DNA from: Klebsormidium nitens
Taxonomy: Eukaryota > Streptophyta > Klebsormidiophyceae > Klebsormidiales > Klebsormidiaceae
Assembly (NCBI GenBank): GCA_000708835.1
Contig: DF237033.1
Coordinates: 124,001 to 188,000 of the forward strand
Direction: 5' to 3'
DNA: 64,000 nt
Shown here: piece after piece, positions 21,442-33,098 of the stretch
Numbering within the stretch: position 1 is the stretch's first letter
How the letters are laid out: the number at the start of each line of letters is the position of its first letter
Translations under genes and position numbers: made by a program
Notes under the pieces: model-generated
Told to the model about the DNA's origin: nothing
Database searches by the model: none
Seen by the model: the letters and a program-made list of their open reading frames with translations, nothing else

Positions 21442-24400
21442 TCAAGTCTTTACGTCTGTAGTTCCCCCTTCGTCCTCGGAATCGGATTCGGCCTCCACTG
21501 GTTCCGGGTCGAACCACGCCCAGTAGCGTTCCGTTAAGCGGACGCAGAAGCTGGCAACGTACTTCAGCGGAACGACCCACGGATACCTAAGAAAACGACA
21601 ACTTCTCGGTAAGAACTACGTTTCGCTTGAGTCTTTAAAGAATGGATTCTCCGGTCTCGTTAAAATGCCACAGCCGACTGTCGAAGTAATCTGAACGTGC
21701 AAAGAGCGATCTGGGCGGGACTCGGAAGCGGTGCTTTTGTCAGGGAGTCGGGGATTGGATCTAGCTTACAGGGTTCTGCTGACGTCAGGGCCTGATGGGG
21801 CGATTTTACAGGAGGTGCGCAGCAAGCGCTCCGAAGGTGGGCAAATTGTTTGACGAGTATGTGAAGCTGAATGATGACAGGGCAAGGAAGTTGAAAGCAT
21901 CTGTATAGTTTGACAGCCCACGTATGGGTATTGAATGACGTCACCGATATTTATTTTGGCGAGCTACAAGGGCGAGTGAAATCCGGCAACAAGGTCCCAT
22001 CTCAACTTTTCAGGCGCAAAGATGTCGAATCGTTCTTCCTGGGTCTTCGCGGCTTCCAAGCAAATGGTCCCAAAGCGAGTTCTTAAAGTGGTTACAGATT
22101 TTCATGCGTCTAGTGGAGCTTTAGGCTTTCAGGTGTCTTGATTTCTAGATCCTAAGATTAACAAATGGGCTTTGCAAATCGCATGCAGACTCACTCTTTC
22201 CGAAACTTCTCGGCGGCGCTCTCCGTATCCTCCGGCGACGCGGTAGCAATCGGACCGCTAGGATTGGCCGCCATCAGAGCCGCCCATCGCTTATCCTCCT
22301 CCGCCAATCGCTTATTGCTGTCCACGCGCGCGACTGCTTCCAACGGAACAAATCTGTACTCCTGCTCGTGTAGGACCTTGGCCACGTCATCTGCTGACGC
22401 GGACCCGCTGGAGACCACGTGAACGATGACGTCACTCTTCCCACCGCTGACGCGCTCCTTGAAGTAATCCCTCAGGGGGCCAAAGCGGTCGGCCGCGGCC
22501 GCGGCCGCTGCTGACGTCGTGTTGCTGACTACCGGCTGACTGCTGACGTCGGCTTCTAGGGTTGCAACACTTCTTTCGGGCTGGCCGATGACGTCAGCCT
22601 TCAACGATGCGGTTTGAGTTTCTGGGGTGACGCTGACGTCACCTTCCGAGGACGCGCTTTCGTCCCCAGGCTGACGGCCGGCGGCGGTACCGAGAGACTC
22701 GACGTGGCTATCAGGTGGGCTGCTGACGTCAGCTCCTGGAAGTTCCGCTTTGGGCTCGAGCGAAGTGTCCTGTAAGTCAAAAGCGGGACGACGCGATCAG
22801 CAAGCGGGAGGAATAGGAAGAGTCCGACTCCTGTGCGCAGTTTGAACAATAGAACGAGGACAGAAGGGGCCACGATCGAGTCTTCAACGCCGACATCTCA
22901 AAGCGTCCACAAACTTTCATAGGCTGTGATTGTCAACTGCCAAATCGAGAGGCAAATACGCACAGAAGGGGAAAGGACATTACCTGTGCGCAGTCGAACA
23001 AAAGAACGAGGTCGATCGGCGCCACGATCGCTTCAAACGCCTCGACTTCTCGGACCGTCCACGTAGTGCCGTCGATGAGGAGTCGCCGCCCGGCGATCCG
23101 CCGGATCGCCCCCAAAAGGCCCCGGAACGCTTGGTCGAAGGAACCGGAATCGCCGTGCAGAGAGAGGGGTGCCTGGGGCAGGTGATAATAACGTTAGGGA
23201 ATCGGTAAACGGAACGCATTATCGACGAGAACGGAAGCACCATTGGAGGAAGCGGAACGGCCGCTCGGGGAAAGGGCTCGTAGCGGCAGTGACTGGTGAC
23301 GCCGGGTCCTTCGAAAGACGGAACGCACGTTCGACGGAAACGGAATGGCGCCGCTCGAAACTATGGGTCCTGGCGGCAGTGACTGAGAAAGGTCGAGACG
23401 GCGGAAAGGGGATCGCATAGTCAAACGAACCGGAACGTTTGCGCGGAGAAAGGGGTTTCTGGCGGCAAAGGTTGGGAAACGTCTGAAAACGGGGGGGTCA
23501 GGGAGCTGCCGAGCCGAAATTGAGAGCGAAAGAACGTTAAGCGGAAAGAGCCACAGCGGAATACGGAAAAAGCAGAACAAGCCAGAGAAGCGCTTTCCTG
23601 AAGCAACCGAAGATTTGACATCTTTCGGCACAACACCATACACGGCGCCCAATCCCGCTTGTGCGGTTCCGACAACTCCCCAAGACTAACTATGAGCAGC
23701 GGCCCACTAATCTGCAAGTATGGTTCTTGCGGCTCAGGTTTTAGATCATGTCGGTTCGAAGGATGCCTGAAGACCAGAACAGTCGATGCAAGAAACGTCG
23801 ACACAGTTAAAAGCAGCCAGTCGATTGTCCGGAGGAGGAAGGTCAATCAAGCGGGACGCAGTGAGAGCCACTTATTTGGACTAGAAGGGAATGATAAAAG
23901 CTGGTCATAACGGTTTGCTGCTAGTCCAGAACCTATGAAGCTTTGAAATGGCGATTGGAACGGTCGGTCGATCTGCCGACAAAGAATGAGAACTCACAAA
24001 AGTCCAGCAACGTGTATACCTGCAGAAACTGCCGCCTCGAGTTGTGCAGCTAACAGACATAACGGTGCTTCCTTCGCTTTGGAGACCTGATAAAGAAGGC
24101 TTGATACGGTGCCTCTTGATTGTTTCGAAGGTCATGGCAAAGAGCGTTGCCAAATGTTGAAACCGTGATATAGGTTAAGCCCTTCACAAAGTCCGAGTGG
24201 CTCTGCTTCCGGTCGGTTCTCGGAGCTCATCATCTCAACACCATCAAACTGTTTGAAGATGCCGTAACGCGGTATCACACTCACCGCCCTAATGATCTCA
24301 GCTCCCCCATTTTCAGTCGCTCCCTTCCCGTCATCCGGGGCTCCTAAAATCTCCACTTCCGTTTTCTCCCTTGTCCCGTCCATCACGTTTTCATTTAATT

Positions 24401-26031
24401 CCACCTTCGCTTCTTGTTTTCCCGCTCCATCCTCCGCTCCGTTTCCCAATTCATTTTTCTCTGCTCGGTTCTCCGTTTCCTCTTTGCCCGTTCCGTTTGC
24501 CACTTTCGGCACTGTTTTGCTTTCGGCTTCTTTATCATCTGCTCCGTTGACTGCTCCTTTTTCGCCCTCTCCCTGCTCCGCTTCTAGTTTCTCTGCTCCA
24601 ATTTCCACTTTCCTGTTCACTGCACTGCTCTCCATTTCCGCTTTCCCCGATCCGCTTTCCGCTCCCTTTTCAGCTTCTCTGGTCTCCGGCTCCCTGTCGT
24701 CCGCTCCGTTTCGCGCTTCCTTTTTCACCGCTCCATTTTCCTTTTCCGTTTTCTCCTGAAGAATTTTCCCCATGCCCAGCCGGCAAAACCCTAGCTCCTC
24801 CGCAACGTGAGCCCACTCCTCCGAATGTTCCAGAGTGAAATTGGTCGCCCCTGGAAAAAGCGGACGCTTATTCTGAGTGCAAGTGATCAAAGAGTTGCTT
24901 CGTTTCTTGCTGTTCAACATGTAGCACCTTCCTCTGGATGCTGTGGAGTAGTACATGCTTAACGCCCATGAGGGAAGATTGTTTGAATAAAGTTGAATAC
25001 GGCTACATTCTGATATGAACTCCCTGGTAAGACTGTTGGAGGTGCTCTAGGGATTGAATGAGTACTGGTGCAAAGCGGCTATTTGAATTCCGATTATGCC
25101 GCCCAGACTACGGAGGTTTCTCTTCACTTTAGCTCCTTCGAATCGATTACGATCTTGGACAAAGCAGATGATTGCATTGAGTCGTGTATTCATGCCACCT
25201 TTGTTCTTCCACATACACCCCATGACCACTCAGCAAGCAGCAGAACAGCAACGCTTGCTCTTCAACAAAGGCCCGGTGCCCGTCATTGAGCAGCCAAAAA
25301 CGATTTTGCTCTTCAACATGCGCTCGGTAAGGGTCTTTAGGCAACAGCAGAGCATGTTCTGCTCTTCACCAAGCTCCCAACAACAGTCACCAAACAACAA
25401 AAGGAAAAAAATCTTCTCTGGCACTTGGTAACACTCACCGAGCAGCAGGCGACAATTTCTGTTTATCTATCGAGCCTCCCCACCATTGACTCGGCCTAAC
25501 CTAACCTCAACCAAACCCGCAGCAAAGCGAGAACAGCCTAAGAGGAGCTGGAGGGCGATGAAAACGTCCTAACTTTCTCGAGTTGCCTGTCTGAGGTCGT
25601 CTCGCTTTATCTTGTGAAGCAGCCTAAGGCGTCTCAACCATCCTATCTCGTGCTCATTCGATGCCTTAACGAGTTCCACAGCTTAACGAGAGTGACCCGG
25701 CAGAGGAGCTGGAGAACGACAAACGCAAAACAACAAAAAGCAAACTTTCATCTCGGGCAAGCACTCGGCGACACTCACCGAGCAGCAGAACCACGGTGAC
25801 CTCCCCCTTGCCGAACCGCTCGCCGTCCTTTGAGGCATCCCTTTTCCAGTTCCGCCGAGAGTCGCCCCGGCTTTGGGAGCCGCGCCTGGGACCATCGTTT
25901 TTTGAGCTGCGCCGAGGCTCATCCTTTTGGGAGGTGCGCGTAGGCTGATGGTCATGCAGGGTAACAACTAGGCTGGGGGCAAGAGCTTTGCGGTCGACTT
26001 GGCCCGCATCGATCGATGCGCCGCAACCCAT
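21442..26031 (-). CDS. Adenylate-kinase-like protein with N-terminal MGC signal and degenerate P-loop
   Basis: Five exons on the minus strand (25779-26031, 24285-24850, 22984-23172, 22195-22769, 21442-21586) join with agreeing phases into about 575 residues. Residues 1-6 are MGCGAS, a typical N-myristoylation plus Cys-palmitoylation signal, which suggests membrane attachment. A basic Arg/Ser/Asp region follows, then the NMP-kinase core strand VTVVLLLGAT, AEELGFCRLGMGKILQE, RRLLIDGTTWT, FEAIVAPIDLVLLFDC and later PLRDYFKERV. These match adenylate or UMP-CMP kinases (G-x4-GK[ST], GF-HLS-GDLLR, FLIDGFPR, P-LVLFFDCPE). The Walker A Gly-Lys-Ser/Thr is absent and the Arg of DGFPR is not kept, so catalysis is doubtful. 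A ~150-residue acidic NGA/EKEAE-rich insert splits the core. The fold assignment comes from motif reading; no search was run. Confidence 0.75.
22825..22910 (-). repeat. Decayed copy of the 3' edge of kinase-like exon 3
   Basis: GTGCGCAGTTTGAACAATAG, AACGAGGAC and GCCACGATCGAG-TCTTCAACGCC repeat the end of the 22984-23172 exon with its donor context, about 150 bases downstream in the transcript direction. Confidence 0.7.
23195..23420 (-). repeat. Two or three decayed copies of the 5' edge of kinase-like exon 3
   Basis: Stretches with CGAGAACGGAAGC, GGAAAGGGCTCGTAGCGGCAGTGACTG and GACGGAACGC alternate at about 85-95 bases. They resemble the exon start region (GCTTGGTCGAAGGAACCGGAA...) and each other more than chance. 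Confidence 0.5.
25240..25450 (-). repeat. Decayed copies of the 3' edge of kinase-like exon 1
   Basis: ACACTCACCGAGCAGCAG at about 25432 copies the exon 1 end and donor (25771-25788) exactly over 18 bases. The AACAACAAAA intron sequence beside it is also copied. Upstream units (25250-25400) share GCTCTTCAACA and TGAGCAGC. Confidence 0.65.
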
Positions 26032-26465
26032 CGTGTCATGCTAATCAGCACATCCCACAAGGAGGGGTTTGCTGTGTTGACTATTTTGTGGCCTTTCTAC
26101 GTCCTTGAAGGTGGATATTAGAAATGCTGATCCCAGCGACTAAACCTAACATGATTGCACCAGCCGATCAGGCTGCTTGACATGTATGCTTTTTGCTGAG
26201 GGTTAAAAGTTCGACGTGAATGCAGCATTCTCTCATGTACGAGACAATGTGTTCAGGCAGCTGCTTTTGAGCGAAGTATGTGCAGCTACAGTGACTATTA
26301 AGCACCAGATGAGCAAATGGCGGAATGCTAGACTGATGATCAGTGGTCATATATGCCAATATCTGCACTTGGCGCCAGGATTGGCCGATTGCTCCATCGA
26401 TTCCATCGATTGCGGGCAAAACCACATCCGCAGCTGAAAAGTCCTGGAAGCACAGTGAATGATAA

Positions 26466-26854
26466 GGGTGTCGTTCCACGAGCGGTGGAAGTAGAAATAT
26501 AAATTCCCTGATTGGCTCAAATTGTTTCTGCCGTCGGTCAACGGGCGGACTTCCGGGCAAATAAATGCCACGTCGGCGGCACAACTTTTATCAAAACTCG
26601 ACCCGAGTATTTGTAAGGTCGAACAAAAATAATTTTCTGTGCCGGGACGTGGCACCCAATCAGCGAATGAGACGACGCCATGTCGGATTCTGCAGTAAGT
26701 GCGCATTTTTTAAATGCAACTTCCACCGGCGAGCTATTCTACGAGCGGCCGGAAATTGGTAATATATTGAACTTCCAGGCAAATTCCGGCCTCTTCAGAG
26801 CCACATCTTTTATTTATTTTGCTGACTTCCACCACCGCTCGTGGAACGACACCC
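26466..26854. mobile_element. MITE-like element, 389 bases
   Basis: Terminal inverted repeats of about 27 bases, GGGTGTCGTTCCACGAGCGG... on the left and its complement on the right (with a 3-base insertion), enclose about 330 bases with no coding capacity. The flanks are TAA on the left and TAG on the right. An imperfect 3-base target duplication would fit the PIF/Harbinger type, but that is only suggestive. Confidence 0.75.
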
Positions 26855-26982
26855 TAGGTATTAAGGAGGGATGAGGAACAGTAGAGACACAGGTGTTGCA
26901 TCCAGTTGAACTTACTTTTAAGCAGAACCAATCATCGATCTCCTAGGACCCAGGATTCCCGCGGATCTCCCTCTGTTTTGAT

Positions 26983-27002
26983 NNNNNNNNNNNNNNNNNN
27001 NN
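26983..27002. other. Assembly gap of 20 N
   Basis: Twenty undetermined bases lie just right of the MITE-like element and left of a short duplication (27105-27210). A repeat-rich place is a likely cause of the break. Confidence 0.99.
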
Positions 27003-27104
27003 GTTTTTCTATCTCTTTCTGGGCGCACATCTGAAAACACGAACCCTATTGATGTGATGATTTGTCCTACAACGTCCTGGTGAACGTGACGATCTAGCAT
27101 CCTT

Positions 27105-27210
27105 CTATGGTAGACTTGGAGCACAGACCGCAAGACTTGGAAGATTTTGAACATCATTTTATCGTCGAATTGGATCACAGACTGCAAGACTTGGAAGATT
27201 CATCATTCAA
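27105..27210. repeat. Short tandem duplication
   Basis: TTGGAGCACAGACCGCAAGACTTGGAAGAT is followed about 55 bases later by TTGGATCACAGACTGCAAGACTTGGAAGAT. Confidence 0.75.
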
Positions 27211-28130
27211 ATTTATGATCCCATGTGGATCACATTATGATGATGATACTCCGATCACGTCGCGCGCGCATAACCGAAACTTCTGACAGAACGGACACGT
27301 GGCCCTTGCATCGAGCTGAACCGATTATCGACGGCTCAAGGTTCTCATTCCCGGACAAGACGGCCGCGGCGCCTAAAACCGCGGGATCAACGTCAAAACC
27401 CGTTCGTAAACCCCCGGTTCCGAGCTATAACCCAGCTTTTCTGGCGCTTGAACGGCTAGCACTCTACGTGCGCCGTCTTCCCTACTTCTTCGCAACTTGC
27501 CGGCAAGTTGCGCAGGGCAACTCCTCGTCTTTTTCCACAACTCCCTTTCTATGATTAGTCGCTACATGCAAGTTTGCAAAGTGACTAGGATTACAGCACT
27601 CGCAATGGCCTCACTTTGCAACAGCAGGCCTTTGGCGGAGCCCATTCTATTAACGAATGAGCTCACAAGGAAACCTCTCTACTCGAGGAGAGAGAGCTGG
27701 GTTTTAGCCTTCATTTGGCATCAGGATTGGAAAAGAACTGTTTGGACCTTCTTGCAGCTCGTTAGGACCAGAAAAAGGGCTTCTTTCTATTCAATAGGAG
27801 CGTATGCCAAGGAAGCAATACGACGTGGGCTCCAAAACAAGCAGACAGATTTCCTGCACGATTTTGCAAGACATTTCAAAGAGACCACTAGTAACAATTC
27901 TACCATTCAGCGATCCAAGATTGAGCTGATAGCAGCTTGCATCTGCAGTGTGACTGCTGTGAGCGAGCTGCAAGATCCCATCGCACTTTGCTATCCATCA
28001 CCTTCGATACATTTGGCGGTTGCGTTAATTGGCAGCCAGCTTTGATGCAGTTGGCGATAACCCCTCCAGGTGAACTTACAGAGCTGAGCTGATAAGGTTT
28101 AACTCGAGGACTTTAACGTAACCTGATTCA

Positions 28131-31100
28131 ATGGCGAAACTACGAGGGGGTTCTCAGGCTTGGAAGAGGTCACCGCAAGTGTTCCTCTTGCTTCTGAGCT
28201 CGTTCTGTGGACTGGGCTCGATCGGCGCTGCACGGTTAGGTGAGCTGATCTGTGTGACCCCGTCTCTATTCTAGCTGTTACTGATGAGAGCCGCTTTTTC
28301 TCTCCAGCGCAAGAGCTCCCAGCTGCACAGAACTCAGTACAATGATCTTGGAATGAATGAAGTATGGTACTTGCTTTAGAGAAAGGTCGTGGGTGCTCCA
28401 GATCTCCAAGCGCATTTAACGGCAGTCCTGGCATGATGTGGCTGTGTGAGTGGGATCAGAACTGTGGCGTTCCGCAGTTGATAACGGGCTTGACCTGATA
28501 GTGAGCAACATATGACATCGTTCAAGTGGTTTACCAGCTTAGATGGGTAGATGGCCTCAGTCAGTCATTCCAGCTCGATATCACTGCGTTTCAAAAAAAC
28601 TTTTTGCTACTCAAGTCCTTCATGGACTGGGTAGTTGGTTGCTTTGAACGTGCGCTCTCGTATTGGAAAACTGGTCTGCCGTCGTTTTTTCCTCAGGGGG
28701 GGCAATTTACAACAACACCATGTTGAGAAGGAAATGACTGCATCCATTGAGCAGTGTGGCCCGCAATTGATAGTGTCAGCTTCTTCATAGTCTGTCTCTG
28801 TACGCATTCCATTGACACAGCTCTTTCATTTCCTGCTACAGGTGGTGTGTCAAAAGCCACCCCTTCAGGCTTCGTGGAGGAAATGATTGCGCCCATCGAG
28901 CAGTTTGGCACCGTGGGGAGGGAACTCCTAGGAGGTGGGCAATCCAAACCGTTTCCTTTCCAACTCCAGTCCGTTTTTAAAACCCCTCACTAAACTTTCT
29001 GCGACGTGTAGAAGGACTTGTGCTGGCTGAACTTGCTGCCCAAGGTGAATGCTTCTATGATTGCAGAGAAGCAGCTGGGTTTGGCTGGCCCTCCTGTTTT
29101 GACGCTCGACATGAGAGCCGAGGACATTTCGACAGTGGATTTTCTTCATTGGCAATCTCGGCATCTCAGAGAACAGCCGTTAAAGAAGGTGTGCTTCCTA
29201 TCTAGAGGGCATTATTCGCTCACAGATTGACCGGTTACTTACTTGCTCACTGATTGACCGGTTACCTAAATCAGGTCACAGCCCCTACACTACAAAAGCG
29301 TTGATCGTATCAAAAGAATGTAAGCCTTTGATAGATGGACCAGCAGAATATTGCCTGAAGACAGCCTTCGACTCTCTTGGGGAGTGCATCAGAGCTTCCA
29401 GACCCCGGCTTTGCTGGTACACTGACTCTACTCCTTGCATTTGGGAGGAGTGTGGGCAACCACGAAAATTTGGTTTTCGTGCACTCCTTCCGCACCTAGA
29501 AATAAAGGGTTGAGTTCGTGAACCAAAGAGAGGAGAGACTTCTCCTGAACGTTTTATGTGTCTGACCCTACAAATTCTCATGCCTGCGAAGCCGTTGGGG
29601 TATACTGTTGCTTCTTGCATCACCAAAAGACAATACAAAGAGAATTGAAGAAGAGACCCATCAAAAAAAAGGATAGAGTAACTCCCAACAGTTTCTGCCT
29701 GCTTTTCCACCGGCAGTACTTCAGAACCTCTGAAAAATGGAAACACTACAGTACCACTTCTATATGACATCTGCAAGACTGAGAAATGCAACAAGAAACG
29801 AATCACTCGTAAGTACTTCTGCAGAGTGCACCGACCCCACTATTCCCAATGCCTGCTACGCCTCAGACGGCTCCTTCGCGATCTGCTGTCCGGCCCAATG
29901 CGGACCGTTCTCGGACGGCTACAACCCGACCTGCGGACGGTACGGCGTCGACCCGGCCTTCAACTGGGGCGTGACGTCAGCTCGCCCGATGTCGACATCG
30001 GGGGAGTGCCCAGCGGAGGCGCCAAACCCGTGCTTCACTGCGGACAGCAGCGCGGGGTTCTGCTGCGGGGCGTCCGGATGCGGACCGTCCGGTGAGTAAT
30101 ATTTACCCAAGGTTGAAATGACTATGGAACTTTGGGCCCGAAGTCCATGGAGGGCCTTGCTTACGTCAGCAAGCAACGTGTCATAATTCTGCTGTGTTTC
30201 TCTGGCCGTGGATCCGTCCAATCACTGTACGAACCTGGAACGGGCACGCTACGACGAGTCCCTGGAATACAATTGCATACTTCAGCTTTTTATGGGTCTG
30301 AATGACGTCAGAAAAAGTGGCAATCTGGCCCAACAGCAGCGCAGGGCTCTGCTGTTATCCATTTGGCTGTGCAAGTGCGTGCACGTGCTTCTTTACGTAT
30401 CTCTCTTTCCTTCTTCTCGGTCGTTTGTCTGCCTGTGTTTCTTTTCACTGTATTGTAATATTGGGAACACGGTAACTTTTCTGACATTGGGAACGAGGGA
30501 ACGCATTGACCGGATTCGGTGGGCAGCGAACAGTCAAAAGGCTGCTTTGGATGCCAGCACACATGGAGAAGCAGCGGATTCAGCTTTGCTTTACGATATA
30601 AACCTCGCAACTCTTCCCCACCTTACGGCTTTACTTTGTGGTCCACCCGGCACTTGCTCGAGCTGAAAGACTGGTCCACTCTTGGTTTCCCTTGAAGTCG
30701 TCTCTCCGACTTTGTCAACGAATGTGAGCCGTCCAATCGGGTAGTCGTACGTTCCTACGTACATGCACTGGGTGCGACCCTTCGTTCTCCGCAGAAAGCT
30801 TAGGCGTCGGACGTCCGTCAGTAACAAACCCGCTTTCTTAGTGAACTCCTCTGAGTACCACAAAGGTAGCATATACAGCATGTAATAACGCGCGTGCTAC
30901 GGAAAGCTGAATTGCTCCATTCTTTTGTGCAGGTCCGAATCCAGTCTGCAACGGCGATGCGACGATCAGCGAAGCGGTCACGACGTCGAACCCGACACCT
31001 GCTCCTACAAGCACCTCCCCTTCGACGCCGAACCCAACCCCAGCCCCTACAAGCACTTCCCCTTCGACGTCGAACCCAACCCCCGCCCCGACAAGCACTC

Positions 31101-33098
31101 CCCCTTCGACGTCGAACCCAACCCCCGCCCCTACAAGCACTTCACCTTCGACGTCGAACCCTTCTAGCAGCCCCACCGGCCCGCCCCCAACTTTGACACC
31201 AACTTCGCCGCCTACATCAGCGCCTACGACCGCGCCGACCAATAGTGTCAATACGCCGGCGCCCACGACGAATAACCCGACCCCCAGCGCCACTACGGCG
31301 ACCGTGAAGCCCGGCGATAAGCGCACGTTCGTGCTGCATAACCTATGCCCGGAGAGCATATGGATCGGCATCTTTTGGAACGCGGATAAGCAGCCGATTA
31401 CGTTGGCGAACACGGGGCAAGCGACGACGGGGTTCGAACTGGGGTCACAAGTGAGGGCTTTCACGGCGCTCATAGTTTTCTGTGGTCCGAAGACATCAGA
31501 AGCTCTAGAATTCTAGAACTTGATTGTTTACCGGCTTGCAATGTCAAAACTTGGAATTTTAAATTCAGTGAGTTTGTTTTGGTGTTTTCGGTGAGCCAAT
31601 TCCGTCCTGAGGGATGTAGAGCATTTCAGGCTGTCAAGATCTGAGACTCGAGGCCGCTTCGGAAGTACAGAGCAATGGACGCTCGAGAGATAGTATTCCA
31701 ATCAACGTCTTTGCCAGCATACTGCCTCTTTTGACGGGTTTGAACGGTCGGCGTGAGCACCTTGAACGGCTGGTTCTCTAGGACTTTAACGCTGTTGAAC
31801 CTTCTTCGAACTTTCAGGTCAGCAGCCGTGAATGTCGTCTGTGCTTACAGGCAGCGCCCGTCAATTTTCGACGCCCACTTACAGACACTGACTTACCTCA
31901 ATGGCTGACATCTGGACATTCGAAAACAAGCCAGCCTTCACTAACGAATCCTTTGCCACGTGTCATTCTAGGCCAGCGCCGGCGTGCTCGCAAGCAGTGA
32001 CTGGATTGGTCGTTTTTGGGCGCGCACCCGCTGCGGGGGGTCGCCGTTCCGCTGCGAAACGGGGGACTGCGGGGGCGGAACTCCGTGCAGCGGACGGACG
32101 GGCGAGCCCCCGGCCAGCCTGGCGGAGTTCGCGCTCTCGCAAGCGGATGGACAGGTGCGTGACACGTGTTCTGCTCGATTTGGAGAAATTCGTGTCGAGA
32201 TGGTTGGATTTGGTGTCAAAAGACCTGGGTTGCTTTCGCTGCTGGAAGTATGGGGAAAATTGGTTTTCGAATCGCTCCGGCGGCTGTCGAGATCCTGGAT
32301 GTCTTATTACGCAACCTCGTTGGCAGGTAGTTGCACGCTTGTAAAACAGCTCTTGCTTAACCCAGAGAATGTTAATGTCCGAAGTGCAGGTAATCTGTCT
32401 AGCCTGACCCATCTCGCGTGCAGCACAGGATTCCCGCCCGTCGAGCAGACGATGGCCCACTGTAAAGTCATAAATGGTCGCCGAAAGCCGCTCGGGGTAT
32501 CTTTGTTTCGTTTGAATCGTGGTTGCTTTTGTACAAGCAGAAACCGCTCGACTGAACGGAACCGTCCTTCAGAACCGTGCACTCTTAGCGAGTCGGACGG
32601 TGAACGTATCGAGACCTGGTGGTCTGCTTCTTCGCTGGAACGACGTGTCAGCACGGCAGCTAATTGGGTCCTCCCCTGTGATCCTCGCAGGACTTTTTCG
32701 ACGCCAGCCTAGTTGACGGCTACAACCTGAAGCTGGTCATCAAGCCGTCCAACCCCGCCTGCGCCGCCGTCGGGTGCAGCTCCGACCTGCTCGCCACGTG
32801 TCCCGAATCCCTGAAAATGCGGAGCGCCGACGGCTCCCGCGTGATCGGGTGTTACTCCGCGTGTTCCGCCCCGGCAATGCAATCCGACCCGTTGCGCGAG
32901 CAATATTGTTGCTCCGGGAAATTCGCCGAGGACCCACATGGCTGCCAGGCATTGCACCCCGACCAGTATACGACGGCGTTTAAGGCCGCGTGCCCGAGCG
33001 CGTATAGCTATGCGTATGACGACCCGACGAGTCTGTTCGCGTGCAACAACAGTAATTACGATATTTACTTCTGCGGCGATGTGCCGCTGACCGCGTGA
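28131..33098 (+). CDS. Secreted thaumatin-like protein with Cys-rich N-terminal module and Pro/Thr linker
   Basis: Exons 28131-28239, 29825-30091, 30933-31450, 31972-32154 and 32691-33098 join in phase into about 494 residues. Residues 1-35 form a signal peptide (VFLLLLSSFCGLG). Residues ~37-130 hold two Cys-rich units, each with P-x-PC or P-NPC, a CC pair and CGP. A long Pro/Thr/Ser linker follows (units of TPAPTSTSPSTSNP). From TFVLHNLCPESIWIGI on, the sequence is a thaumatin/PR-5 domain: TRCGGSPFRCETGDCGG, ASLAEFAL, FFDASLVDGYNL, YCCSGKF, CPSAYSYAYDDPTSLFAC, YDIYFC. The acidic-cleft residues Arg, Glu and two Asp are present. Such proteins are extracellular, often glucan-binding or antifungal. 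The first exon is linked by phase and signal peptide only and by a long intron, so an extra exon cannot be excluded. Confidence 0.88.
28715..28940 (+). repeat. Tandem duplicated segment in the first thaumatin-like intron
   Basis: AGGAAATGACTGCATCCATTGAGCAGTGTGGC at about 28728 recurs as AGGAAATGATTGCGCCCATCGAGCAGTTTGGC at about 28878. The second copy sits between an acceptor-like CTACAG (28842) and a donor-like GAG-GTGGGC (28935). It could be an unused or alternative exon. Confidence 0.55.
30320..30385 (+). repeat. Decayed copy of the 3' edge of the second thaumatin-like exon
   Basis: AACAGCAGCGCAGGGCTCTGCTG, with a following TGGCTGTGCAAGTGCG, resembles the exon end GACAGCAGCGCGGGGTTCTGCTGCGG...TGCGGACCGTCCG-GTGAG. 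It lies about 290 bases downstream of it. Confidence 0.6.
30985..31170 (+). repeat. In-frame minisatellite encoding the Pro/Thr linker
   Basis: A unit of about 42 bases (TCGAACCCAACCCCCGCCCC, ACAAGCACTTCCCCTTCGACG) repeats four times with few changes and encodes 14-residue TSNPTPAPTSTSPS-type units. The near identity at DNA level points to recent expansion and likely length polymorphism. Confidence 0.85.

Noticed and set aside
24292-24759. Plus-strand Ser/Phe/Ala-rich open frame (155 codons)
   Set aside because: It is the complement of the acidic insert of the kinase-like exon, which is supported on the minus strand by phase-matched splicing.
26168-26706. Minus-strand open frames overlapping the MITE-like element (119-138 codons)
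   Set aside because: They cross an element terminus, show no transposase motif, and overlap each other in different frames.
27605-28045. Open frame of about 146 codons starting MASLCNSRPLAEP
   Set aside because: It has no domain resemblance, no splice signals and an unremarkable composition. It lies just upstream of the thaumatin-like first exon and may be chance or leader sequence.
28842-29190. Acceptor- and donor-bounded blocks (28843-28934, 29012-29187) as coding exons of the thaumatin-like gene
   Set aside because: The signal-peptide exon and the Cys-rich exon already join in phase. The first block is part of a local duplication, and neither block resembles the protein. Alternative exons cannot be excluded without RNA.
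30838-31473. Long minus-strand open frame (Gly/Val-rich, 211 codons)
   Set aside because: It is the antisense reading of the Pro/Thr minisatellite linker of the thaumatin-like gene. Its repeats simply mirror that linker and there is no independent support.
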